Source: Sandaracinaceae bacterium
GTDB lineage: Bacteria > Myxococcota_A > Polyangia > Polyangiales > Houyiibacteriaceae
Assembly (NCBI GenBank): GCA_020633075.1
Contig: JACKEI010000006.1
Coordinates: forward strand, 277,589 to 341,588
DNA length: 64,000 nucleotides
Reading direction: 5' to 3'
Shown piece by piece: positions 37,922 to 46,141 of this stretch. The notes under the pieces are model-generated. The model saw only the letters and a list, made by a program, of their open reading frames with translations. It searched no databases and was not told where the DNA came from. The stretch's first letter is position 1. Every line of letters begins with the position of its first letter. A program made the translations under genes and the position numbers.

Positions 37922-38768
37922 GTTGCCGCGCGCCGGCGAGCTGTTGGCGGGCCGCTATCGGATCGTACAGGCGCTCGCACGCGGGGGCATGGGCGTGGTG
38001 TACGACGCGCTGGACGAGGATCTCTCGCGCTCCGTGGCCGTCAAGGTGCTCCCGCCCTTCGTGCGAGCGGACAACGCGCGCGAGCGCTTTCTGCGTGAGT
38101 GCCGCCTGACCGCGAGCATCCATCACGGGAACATCATCCGCATCTACGACGCCGGGTTTCACGAAGAGCAGGCCCCGTTCTTGGTGATGGAGCGCTTGCA
38201 TGGGACCACTCTCGGCAGGCACGTCAAGACACAGGGTGCGCTCCCGGTACGGAGCGCGCTGCAGGTCACGCTGGGGGTCGTCGCCGGCCTCGAAGCCGCG
38301 CACGCCCGCGACGTGCTGCACCGCGACGTGAAGCCCGCGAACGTCTTCGTCACCAACCCGCCCAGCGGCCGGGTGGTCCTCTTCGACTTCGGGCTGAGCC
38401 TCCAAGCGTCTCGACGCACACGGATCACCGACGAGGACGTGCTGGTCGGCACGCCTGCCTACATGGCCCCCGAGCAGGTGCTGGGAAAGTCGGTGGACGC
38501 CCGCACCGACCTCTACGGCGCGGGGACGGTGGCCTATCGGGCGCTGACCGGGCAGCGGCACGTGCAGGACGGTCTGAAGGAGGTCAACGACGTGTTCGAG
38601 GCCATCCTGAACAGCGAGCCCGTGCCCGTGCATGTCCACGCGCCGAGTGTGCCCCTGGAGGTGTCCGAGCTGGTCATGTGCGCGCTGGCGAAGTCCCCTG
38701 ACGAGCGCTTTCAGTCGGCCGCGGACCTACGCGTGGCGCTGACCCGGGCGCTCGAGCGCTGCGCGTAG
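37908..38768 (+). CDS. Soluble Ser/Thr protein kinase
   Basis: This 286-aa kinase consists of the catalytic domain only: ALARGGMGVVYDALDE, VAVKVLPPF, LHRDVKPANVFV, LFDFGLSL, GTPAYMAPEQVLG. There is no membrane helix or sensor domain. Its start lies 14 nt inside the end of the FHA-sigma-54 activator gene, so the two are co-translated. It most likely phosphorylates the activator or another protein recognised by its FHA domain. Such kinase-FHA-activator pairs occur in Myxococcota; the particular substrate is inferred. Confidence 0.94.
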
Positions 38769-38814
38769 CTCCCCGCGCAGAGCCCGCGCGCGAGGAGCAC
38801 CCGCACCACGGGCG

Positions 38815-40233
38815 TCAGTCGATGCGGCGGAACTCGATGCGGCGGTTGCGCGCCCGTCCCTCGGCGGTGTCGTTGGGGGCAATGGGCTCGCGTGGGCCGT
38901 AACCGCGCACGGTGAGGCGGGCCGCATCGACCCCGTGCTCCACCAGCCAGTCGCGGACCGCCTCGGCGCGCTGCTGGGAGAGACGCGTGTTGGTAGCCTC
39001 GCGGCCGCGGTCGTCGGTGTGACCGCTGACCTGCACGCGCACCTCCGGGTTCGCTTGGAGCAACGCCAGCGCTTCGCCCAGCGTGGGCTCGGACTCCGGC
39101 AGGATGCGTGCGCTGCCGCTCGCGAACTGAATGCCCGCGAACTCCATCACCGCGCCGATCTCCCCGGGGCCTTCGGGCGCGGGAGGAGTCTGCGTCGGCG
39201 TGGGTGTCATGCGCGCGCGACCGGTCGGGCACCCGCTGGTGTCCACCTCCTGCCCGGACGGGGTGTCCGCGCAGCGGTCATAGGGGTTCGCCACGCCGTC
39301 TTGGTCACTGTCGTCGTCGCGCGGATCCTGCGAGTTCATCCCCACGGTGAGCGCTTCGTCCAAGTCGTTCACACCGCCACCGTCCGTGTCGACCAACAGC
39401 GGGTCGCTCTCGCCGGGGTCCAGCACGCCGTTGCGGTTCGCGTCTTCCACCCCGTCGTTCAGGCCGTCATGGTCCGTGTCGGTCAGCAGCGGGTCGTAGC
39501 CCGCGCGGATCTCCACGCCGTCGAGCACGCCGTCGCCGTCCGTGTCGCCGCGGTGCGGGTCCGTGCCCCGGCTGGCCTCCTCCGAGTCGCTCAGGCCGTC
39601 CCCGTCCGAGTCGGTCGGTCCGCCGTAGACCTTGACCGCCAGCGACGCGCTGATGCCCACCACGAAGAGCGCGTCCGAGCCGGAGGTGTCCCCCGCGAAG
39701 AGCGTGGTGACGCGGGCAAAGACGCCGAGGGAGAGAGGCCGCGCGACGGAGAGGTCGTAGCCGATGCCGACGTCGACGCCGAGCTGCGGCCCGTCGTAGC
39801 TGTGCCAGCCGACGTGCGCGGAGAGCCACAGACCGCCCGCGATGCTCCCGCCCTGCGTGGCGTAGCCCGACTCGTCCTCCAGCAGGCGATAGCGGATGCC
39901 CGCCGCCACCGACCGAAAGCGGGACGAGCCGTCGAGCGTGCGCGGGAAGGGCTCGGCGAAGCCACCGAGACCGAACAGGACCTCGACCGCGAGCGGCTGC
40001 GCGAGCACCAGGTCGGCGCCCAGGTAGCCAATCATGCCGCCGGCGCGGCCCGGGCCATTGGGGCGCGTCGGCCCTGCGAAGGGAAGGCCGCCACCCAGGT
40101 CGAGGTGCAGATTGAAGCGCCCGTGGTCGGCGCGCGCCACGGATGGCGAGGCAACGGCCCACAGCGCTGCGGCGAGCAGCAGCAAGGCGGAGACGGATGG
40201 CAGTGCGGAGGACCGGACGTGACGCGGAGACAT
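38815..40233 (-). CDS. OmpA-family protein with thrombospondin type 3 repeats
   Basis: This 472-aa exported protein has a signal peptide ending in VARADHG and a barrel-like N-terminal half with a possible N-terminal outer-membrane barrel (residues 30-210). Asp-rich calcium-binding repeats follow, about residues 215-335 (DSDGDGLSDSEE, DTDGDGVLDGVE, DTDHDGLNDGVE, DSDQDGVANPYDRC). The C-terminal OmpA domain (IQFASGSARILPES; VQVSGHTDDRG; NTRLSQQRAEAV; GYGPREPIAPNDT) should bind peptidoglycan. The protein thus anchors the outer membrane to the wall. The start was chosen for signal-peptide length. A TAAGGC box ends 7 nt upstream. Confidence 0.92.
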   Translation of the reverse strand: MSPRHVRSSALPSVSALLLLAAALWAVASPSVARADHGRFNLHLDLGGGLPFAGPTRPNGPGRAGGMIGYLGADLVLAQPLAVEVLFGLGGFAEPFPRTLDGSSRFRSVAAGIRYRLLEDESGYATQGGSIAGGLWLSAHVGWHSYDGPQLGVDVGIGYDLSVARPLSLGVFARVTTLFAGDTSGSDALFVVGISASLAVKVYGGPTDSDGDGLSDSEEASRGTDPHRGDTDGDGVLDGVEIRAGYDPLLTDTDHDGLNDGVEDANRNGVLDPGESDPLLVDTDGGGVNDLDEALTVGMNSQDPRDDDSDQDGVANPYDRCADTPSGQEVDTSGCPTGRARMTPTPTQTPPAPEGPGEIGAVMEFAGIQFASGSARILPESEPTLGEALALLQANPEVRVQVSGHTDDRGREATNTRLSQQRAEAVRDWLVEHGVDAARLTVRGYGPREPIAPNDTAEGRARNRRIEFRRID

Positions 40234-40422
40234 CCGGCTAGCCTTACCACGACCTGCACACAGTGGACCACATACAGGTCGCCCAGCGGGCGCGGGTCCG
40301 CCGTGGGCTGCTGAGGCTGAAGCGGGGGCCGCGGCAGTGGCAGCGGGGAGCCCCGCCACGGCTTTGGTCGCGCAGGCACGCCCCGTTTGACGGCGCGCTC
40401 TCGGGGGACGACCATCCGCGCC

Positions 40423-40911
40423 GTGAGCGAGCCACCCGACCAGACCGAGAGCGTTGACCGCGGCCCTTCCGCCGACGACGTGGGCGAACACGTGACGCGA
40501 GCGACCACGTTGGCGGTCCCGGGGAGAGCGAGGGTGCGCGCGTTCATCGTGCTCGCCGTGGCCGCGCAGCTGCTGGTGCCCCTGACCTACTACCTGCGCG
40601 ACGACCCCTACGACGAGCGCTTCGCCTGGCGCATGTTCTCCGGCGTACGGCTGCAGCAGTGCGACGCGGTCGCGACCGAGGTGCACGCCGGGGCGGAGCG
40701 CCGCGTGGCGCTCTACGGCGCGGTCTCACCTGGCTGGGTGGCCAACCTGGAGCGCAACCGCCGGGCCGTGATCGACCGCTTCCTGGAGCACCGCTGCGCG
40801 CTCGAAGGGGTCAGCGCCGTGCGCCTCACGAACCGGTGTCGAGACGTGGACGGGAGCGCGCTCCCGCCTCTCGAGTACGAGCGCGACTGCGCCAGCGAGG
40901 AGCGCCCATGA
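40423..40911 (+). CDS. Single-pass membrane protein paired with HTTM protein
   Basis: This 162-aa protein has one hydrophobic helix (AFIVLAVAAQLLVPLTYYL) near residue 60. A Trp-Arg-Met-Phe motif follows (DERFAWRMFSGVRLQQC), like the stretch seen in HTTM-associated proteins and in vitamin K-dependent gamma-carboxylase relatives. The rest is a soluble region with three more Cys. Its stop overlaps the start of the HTTM gene (ATGA), so the two are translationally coupled and probably form one complex. The GTG start was chosen by position; an in-frame TTG 12 codons earlier is possible. Confidence 0.65.
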   Translation: MSEPPDQTESVDRGPSADDVGEHVTRATTLAVPGRARVRAFIVLAVAAQLLVPLTYYLRDDPYDERFAWRMFSGVRLQQCDAVATEVHAGAERRVALYGAVSPGWVANLERNRRAVIDRFLEHRCALEGVSAVRLTNRCRDVDGSALPPLEYERDCASEERP

Positions 40912-42422
40912 CCGGCAGGACCGCCTCCAGCGGGCTCTTCGACCGCTACTTCTTCGGGCCGGTGGACCTGCTGCGACCCTTCCTGCTCACGCGCCTCTTG
41001 CTCGCGCTGCTGGCGTTCGACTGCTGGCTGGAGCTGGCTCCCTTCGGTTATCGGTACGGACTCGGAGGCTTCAACGTCGCGCACTTTGCGCTGCTGGACG
41101 CGCTGCTCCCCATGCCCACCGCAGCGCTGTACGTCGGGTTGGTGCTCTCGTCGGGCTTCCTGGCCCTGACCATGGCGCTCGCGGGGCCCACGCGCTGGGG
41201 CCTCCTGGCCTTGGCCACCAGCTACACCCTCGCGTGGTCCTGGAGCCTGCTGGACGCCTATCAGCACCACTACCTGCTCTCGCTGCTGCTCTACGTCATG
41301 GCCTGTTTCCCGTCGACGTCCGTCGATCAGGCGCTCGCGTCGGAGCTGCACGCGGACGCCGACGCGGACCAGAGCGCGGACGAGCGCAGCGCGTGGGGCT
41401 TCGTGCTCTTCTGTGTGAGCTGCGCCATCGTCTACTTCTACACAGCCATCACGAAGATGAACGCCGACTGGCGGGATGGGCACGCCATCGCGCGGCTCGC
41501 CGGAGACACCGCCTCGGGGCAAGCCATGGTCGAGTTCGCGCAGGCCCACGGTGTCAGCGCCGAGCTCTTCTGGAGTGGCTTCGCGAAGAGCGCCATCGCC
41601 ATCCAGCTCGTCATCGCGCTGGGCTTCGTGATGGCGCCCGTGATCGACCGCCTGCCCCGCCTGCGTGCGCGTCGCGTGCTGGCGTTCTGGGTGGTGGCAC
41701 CCCTCTCGTTCCACGCAGGGGCCTCGCACATGAACCTCAAGATCGGGTGGTTCAGCGAGTACATGCTGATCGTCGCCGTCGTGGTCTTCCTGCCCCGCGA
41801 GCTGCTGGCCGGCGCCACGCACCTGCTGGGGGCACCCATGCGTGCAGCGCGAGCGTGGCTGGACGCCGAGGCGCCCTCGCGCGGCGTGGCCATCGGGGCG
41901 GCGCTGGTCAGCGGGGTGGGGCTGGTCGGTCTGTTCGGCTTGGTGGACCTGCCGGGGGATCACGCGACAGGGGTCGTCGCTGCGCTCTTGCTGGCCATCT
42001 TTGCGCTCGCGCCGCTGCGGCGCGGTGACACCAGCGCCGCGCTCCCGGTCGCGGTCGCGGCGCTGGTCGCGACGGGCACGCTCTTGTTGGCGCTCGTCAA
42101 CAGCGACGCACGCTTCGACTACTACCGCAAGGCCGGTGGCGACTCGCTGCGCCTCGCGTCCCCCGAAGAGCCTCACTACTACCTGGATGCCGTGGAGCAC
42201 TACCGCCGCGCGCAGCTGTACTACCCCGACGCGTACCGAGAATTCTGGCGCGCGTGGGACCAAGAGGCCGCAGCGCGTGTGGCCCGTGGCGAGCCCCCTC
42301 GCGACGAGCAGCGGGCCCAGGAAGAAGGCGCGCCCCCACGGGACCGCGGCGCGCAGCTAGCCAGGGCCGAGGCCCGCGTCGCAGAGCTGCGCGCCCGCGG
42401 TCTGCTCCCAGCGCGCGACTGA
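40908..42422 (+). CDS. HTTM-domain membrane protein (gamma-carboxylase-like)
   Basis: The 504-aa protein has about 9 membrane helices and the HTTM hallmark at its N-terminus: FDRYFFGPVDLLRPFLLTRL, and later FYTAITKMNADWRDGHAI. HTTM is the membrane domain shared with vitamin K-dependent gamma-glutamyl carboxylase. Bacterial versions have no proven substrate, though carboxylation or a related reaction is possible. After the membrane part comes a soluble tail (residues 405-504) rich in Arg, Glu and Ala, containing EHYRRAQLYYPDAYREFWRAW. It is coupled to the one-helix protein upstream. Confidence 0.85.
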   Translation: MTGRTASSGLFDRYFFGPVDLLRPFLLTRLLLALLAFDCWLELAPFGYRYGLGGFNVAHFALLDALLPMPTAALYVGLVLSSGFLALTMALAGPTRWGLLALATSYTLAWSWSLLDAYQHHYLLSLLLYVMACFPSTSVDQALASELHADADADQSADERSAWGFVLFCVSCAIVYFYTAITKMNADWRDGHAIARLAGDTASGQAMVEFAQAHGVSAELFWSGFAKSAIAIQLVIALGFVMAPVIDRLPRLRARRVLAFWVVAPLSFHAGASHMNLKIGWFSEYMLIVAVVVFLPRELLAGATHLLGAPMRAARAWLDAEAPSRGVAIGAALVSGVGLVGLFGLVDLPGDHATGVVAALLLAIFALAPLRRGDTSAALPVAVAALVATGTLLLALVNSDARFDYYRKAGGDSLRLASPEEPHYYLDAVEHYRRAQLYYPDAYREFWRAWDQEAAARVARGEPPRDEQRAQEEGAPPRDRGAQLARAEARVAELRARGLLPARD

Positions 42423-42578
42423 TCCGGCTCCGGCGTCTCCAATGGGGCCTCCGAAGACGTTCCGTACGAAGCGCACATCACGTCCTGGGCCGGCCCCGCA
42501 CCGCAGCACGGGGCAGCCCGCCACGGGGCCCGAGTTTGGGGCGTGCTTCCCTCGCGGACCTGTGATAGCTCTCGGCCC

Positions 42579-42692
42579 ATGGAGCCGACGAAGCACTCTG
42601 ACAACACCGCCCTCATGTACTTCATGTTCATCCCCGTGGTGCACGTGATCATCTGGGTGATCACCGTCTACCTGGGCAACAAGGTGTGGTGA
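42579..42692 (+). CDS. 37-aa single-pass membrane protein
   Basis: A hydrophilic start (MEPTKHSDNTA) is followed by one long hydrophobic helix with aromatic residues (LMYFMFIPVVHVIIWVITVY) and a short end (LGNKVW). A TAGCTC box ends 7 nt before the ATG, as for longer genes in the window. No homologue is known to me. It lies 156 nt after the HTTM gene and 22 nt before the barrel-protein gene. The spacing and codon pattern support translation. Confidence 0.6.
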   Translation: MEPTKHSDNTALMYFMFIPVVHVIIWVITVYLGNKVW

Positions 42693-42714
42693 GGGCCGAG
42701 CGGGCTGCAGTCGC

Positions 42715-43986
42715 GTGCTGACGCACGGACGCGCCGCGCTCCCGGGGTGGATCCTGGGCTGGGTCGTGCTGACGGCAGCGAGCGCGTCCACTGCGGCCAG
42801 TGCTCAGCAGGAGTCTTCGGACGACCTCGCGAGAGCCGCCCCCTCTGATCCGCCTCCCCCCACGAACGAAGACCAACCACCGGACCCCGCGCCCGCTTCC
42901 GTCGACCCGCCCGCTGCCGTCGACCCGCCCGCTGCCGTCGACCCGCCCGCTGCCGTCGACCCGCCTGTTGCCGACGACGCGCCACCGCCTGCGCATCCGG
43001 CCCAGCGCGCGGACAGCCTCAGCGCGGCGGCCCGTGCGCAGTCCGTGAGTCCAACGGCGGAGGGGATCTCATGGGAGGTGCCCATCTCCTTTGCGCAGAG
43101 CTTCAACCTGCGGGGCTTTCGCCGCGACTCGCAGCTGACGTACGACCCGACCTATACGTGGACCCTGAGCGTGGCGCCGCGCTGGAACGTGAGCGAGCAG
43201 CTCACGGTGGGGGCACGCCAAGACGCGACCCTGGAGCTGACGCGCTCGGACCTCACCAGCAAGACACGCCAGGTCTGGCTCGACGACACGCGCCTCGACG
43301 CGCGCTACACGATGGAAGCGCGACCCGGCGGCGTCTCGCTCACGTGGCTCGGCCTGCTGCGGCTGCCGACCTCACTCGTGTCGCAGGGGGCGCGGCGCTC
43401 CCTCAACCTCGGCGCGGGACTGCTGGCCATTCGCTCGTTCGACCTGCTGTCGGGGTTCGTGCTCTACGGCGTCGCGAGCTACCGCGCCTGGCTCTCCAGC
43501 AGCAACGTCATCCGCACGCGGAGACGCGACGGCTACGCCTGCGACCGGAGCGGGTTGGGTAGCACCTCGGCGTGCGAGCAGGCGGGCGGGTTCACCACCA
43601 CCATCGGAACGGTCTCGCTGGTGGGGCAGGCGCTGCTCGTGCCACGCCCGCGCTGGACGGTGGCGCTGTCCCTCGCGCTGGACGTGAATCACGCCCATCG
43701 TCTGCCCGCTGCATGCGTCGACGTGGACACCAGCCCCGACCCGGTGTGCCTGGGACGTGGCGGCGGGCGGCACGTCCGGACCCTCACCGAGCTGAGCCTG
43801 AGCGCCGGCTACGACTTCAAGGACTACCTCACGCTCACGCTGGCCTACGTCACGCTGGCCTACCACCCCGACTTCGACGGCGCGCGCGACAGCGTGTTCT
43901 GGAACGAGCTCTCGACGCTCAGCGCGACGCTGTCGTTCCGCCTCGGAGGCTACGTGGCAGCCCGACGCGCCCGCGCCGATGACTGA
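42715..43986 (+). CDS. Outer-membrane barrel-like protein with VDPPAA repeats
   Basis: The 423-aa protein has a signal peptide (WILGWVVLTAASASTAASA), then a Pro-rich, acidic linker with four 6-residue repeats (VDPPAA x3, VDPPVA). An approximately 300-residue region of alternating strands follows (ISWEVPISFAQSFNLRGF; LTVGARQDATLEL; ARYTMEARPGGVSLTWLGLL; LTLTLAYVTLAYHPDFDGA) and ends in LSFRLGGYVAARR. A pair of cysteines in a loop (DGYACDRSG, STSACEQAG) may form a disulfide. It looks like an outer-membrane barrel, family unknown. The start is GTG. Confidence 0.7.
   Translation: MLTHGRAALPGWILGWVVLTAASASTAASAQQESSDDLARAAPSDPPPPTNEDQPPDPAPASVDPPAAVDPPAAVDPPAAVDPPVADDAPPPAHPAQRADSLSAAARAQSVSPTAEGISWEVPISFAQSFNLRGFRRDSQLTYDPTYTWTLSVAPRWNVSEQLTVGARQDATLELTRSDLTSKTRQVWLDDTRLDARYTMEARPGGVSLTWLGLLRLPTSLVSQGARRSLNLGAGLLAIRSFDLLSGFVLYGVASYRAWLSSSNVIRTRRRDGYACDRSGLGSTSACEQAGGFTTTIGTVSLVGQALLVPRPRWTVALSLALDVNHAHRLPAACVDVDTSPDPVCLGRGGGRHVRTLTELSLSAGYDFKDYLTLTLAYVTLAYHPDFDGARDSVFWNELSTLSATLSFRLGGYVAARRARADD
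42901..42972 (+). repeat. 18-bp in-frame tandem repeat, four units
   Basis: GTCGACCCGCCCGCTGCC occurs three times in a row and then once as GTCGACCCGCCTGTTGCC. The unit encodes V-D-P-P-A-A. Exact DNA copies suggest recent slippage expansion, so repeat number may vary among strains. Confidence 0.9.
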
Positions 43987-44062
43987 GGTCTGCGCGGGCT
44001 CGAGCAGCGCGCGCACTCACGTGTAGTGCTCGACCGCCTCAGCGGGGCCGCACCGGGCCCGC

Positions 44063-45544
44063 TCACTCGTGGCGACGAGCTCGCAGCGCTGCGAGCAGCA
44101 AGACGAGCCCAAGCCATGCTGGCGAGATCGGTGAGCGCGAGCCGAGGGCGGCGACGCACCCCCCGCCACCCATGGGGGCACCCGCGTCGTTCCGGGCGCC
44201 TGCATCCATCGGCGTGGAGCCCGCGTCCACGAGGACACCAGCGTCCGTCAGAACTCCCGCGTCGCTCGGCTCGGTCCCTCCGTCACTCAGTCCCGCGTCG
44301 GTGGAGATGCCCGCGTCGTCGGGCACTCCGGCGTCGGCGGAGACGCTCGAATGGTCGACCGCGAGGCTCGCGGGTTGGACCCCGGGCGTCGCAGGGTCGC
44401 CGTCGATGCCAAGTAGCTCGGGGCCGACAAAGGCGTACCGCAGCTCGTCGCCTGCTCCGCTGGTGATCTCGTCGCCGGCTTCGGCGCTGACCAGCACGCG
44501 ATAGCGGATGGTCGTCATCGCAGCCGGGGCCAAGGTGCCTCCGTTGCTGTCGGTCGCGCCGCTCCCAAGTCGAAAGACGACGCTCATGCTACCGGGGACG
44601 AACTCGCCCACGTCGTCCCCAGGGCCGTCCGTGACCGTCGACCCGTCCCGCAGCAGCGAGCCCTGCACGTAGGTCGTGCCAACCGGCAGCGCGTCCTCTA
44701 GCGTCACGTTCCAAGCCTCACCGGAGCCTGTGTTCGTGACGTCGACCCGCACCTCCACCTCGTCGCCTGGCACTAGCTGACCGCCGTTGAGGTCGGTGAG
44801 CGACCGCGCGGAGGTGCTGAGGTCGGGCGCGGCAACCGGGAGTTCGAAGCGGATGGCGAGGGGGGTCGAAGGCTGCGCATCGGTGAAGTTGCTCAACCCT
44901 GCGCTCCCGTCAGCGCCCTCGATGCCCACCTGCAGGTCGCTGGAGCAGCCCCCGGTGTTCGCGAAGGCAGACAGCGACTGGTACTGCATGACGATCACCC
45001 CATCGTCGTAGAGCAGGACCTGGAAGGTGTTGGACCCCGTCCAGTCGGGGGTGCCGTTCACCCAGAAGGGCACGTCCACGTAGGAGATGATGAACCTGTT
45101 GTTCGCTTCGTCACGGTAGGTGTAGACCGCGCCTGGATTGCCGGCCCCGGCGAGGTTGAGGTCGGACATCAACACGGCCAGGTAGTTGTCGCTCGAGCCA
45201 CCGGGCTGCGGAATGGTCGGGAAGCAGTGGGCGATGTTGGTGACGTTGTCGAAGCCGACCCAGCCGTTCGAGCCGATGGTCACCTGCGTGTAGCGTGACC
45301 CGTAGTACGGGAAGGACCCGCTCAGCGAAACGCCAGCGACGGAGTTGTCGTCGGTGAGGCCCGTGACGCGCGTGCCCACCGTGGTGATGTCGACCCACTC
45401 GTACGTGGGACCGTCCATCTCCGTGCTGTCCACGAAGGTCCGACCATAGGCGTCGGGGCCTCCTCGGTTCGCGAGCGCGACGGACGGGGTGAGGCAGGCG
45501 ACGATCGCAAGCGACCGCATGAGGGCGGAGATGGGGGGGGTCAT
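44063..45544 (-). CDS. Secreted DUF11-type protein with MYXO-CTERM-like tail
   Basis: The 493-aa exported protein has a signal peptide (LAIVACLTPSVALA) and a beta-rich domain, about residues 30-230 (YYGSRYTQVTIGSNGWVGF; FQVLLYDDGVIVMQY), that resembles the nidogen/cell-surface type. A DUF11-like module follows (VEVRVDVTNTGSGEAWNVTLEDALPVGT, in parts), then an Asp-Ala-Gly-rich linker (DAGVLTDAGVLVDAGS). It ends in GGGGC, a hydrophobic stretch (PAWLGLVLLLAALRA) and RRHE. That Cys-helix-Arg ending is like MYXO-CTERM or GlyGly-CTERM sorting tails of Myxococcota surface proteins. Confidence 0.75.
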   Translation of the reverse strand: MTPPISALMRSLAIVACLTPSVALANRGGPDAYGRTFVDSTEMDGPTYEWVDITTVGTRVTGLTDDNSVAGVSLSGSFPYYGSRYTQVTIGSNGWVGFDNVTNIAHCFPTIPQPGGSSDNYLAVLMSDLNLAGAGNPGAVYTYRDEANNRFIISYVDVPFWVNGTPDWTGSNTFQVLLYDDGVIVMQYQSLSAFANTGGCSSDLQVGIEGADGSAGLSNFTDAQPSTPLAIRFELPVAAPDLSTSARSLTDLNGGQLVPGDEVEVRVDVTNTGSGEAWNVTLEDALPVGTTYVQGSLLRDGSTVTDGPGDDVGEFVPGSMSVVFRLGSGATDSNGGTLAPAAMTTIRYRVLVSAEAGDEITSGAGDELRYAFVGPELLGIDGDPATPGVQPASLAVDHSSVSADAGVPDDAGISTDAGLSDGGTEPSDAGVLTDAGVLVDAGSTPMDAGARNDAGAPMGGGGCVAALGSRSPISPAWLGLVLLLAALRARRHE

Positions 45545-45572
45545 CTCCGCGACGGTAACAGACGTTGACCGC

Positions 45573-46067
45573 TCAGTGGTGGTGGTGATGCCCGTCGCGG
45601 CCGTGCGCGTGCCCGTGCTTGAGCTCGTCGCCCGTCGCCTCGCGCATGCCGTCCACCTTGACGCTGAAGTGCAAGGTCACGCCCGCCAGCGGGTGGTTGG
45701 CGTCCAGCACCACGGTCGTGCCCTGGAGCTTCGCGATCCACATGGGGAACGAGCGTCCCTGTTCGTCGCGGCTCATGACCTGCATCCCCACGCGCAGGTC
45801 GGCGCCTTCGGAGAAGGCCGAGCGCGGCACCTTCTGCTGCTTGCCCGTGCGCATCCCGTAGGCCTTCTCGGGCGGCACCACCACCTCCAGCTCGTCGCCC
45901 ACGGACTTGCCCACGAGCGCCTCCTCCAGGCCGGGGACGATGTTGCCGTGGCCGTGCAGGTAGGTGAGCGGCTCGTCGCCGTGCGAGCGATCGAGCTCTT
46001 TGCCGTCGCCGTCGGTGAGCACGTAGTGAAGATGCACGACGGTGTCGTTCTGGATGGTGTCACTCAT
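45573..46067 (-). CDS. SlyD-like FKBP-type peptidyl-prolyl isomerase with His-rich tail
   Basis: This 164-aa protein has the FKBP core split by an IF domain, as in SlyD: VVHLHYVLTDGDG, LDRSHGDEPLTYLHG, IVPGLEEALVGKSVGDELEV, then the inserted region (PPEKAYGMRTGKQQKVPR) and GMREATGDELKHGHAHG. The end is HGRDGHHHHH. It would catalyse proline isomerisation and act as a chaperone, and the His tail suggests nickel or other metal binding. The start at MSDTIQN gives the normal N-terminus. It is not fused to other domains and sits between unrelated genes. Confidence 0.9.
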   Translation of the reverse strand: MSDTIQNDTVVHLHYVLTDGDGKELDRSHGDEPLTYLHGHGNIVPGLEEALVGKSVGDELEVVVPPEKAYGMRTGKQQKVPRSAFSEGADLRVGMQVMSRDEQGRSFPMWIAKLQGTTVVLDANHPLAGVTLHFSVKVDGMREATGDELKHGHAHGRDGHHHHH

Positions 46068-46141
46068 GGCGCGTACCGTGACGCAGACGGGCCTTGGCGT
46101 AAAGGGCGCCGTGCTCACATTCGGACGCTCGGGCGAGCGCC

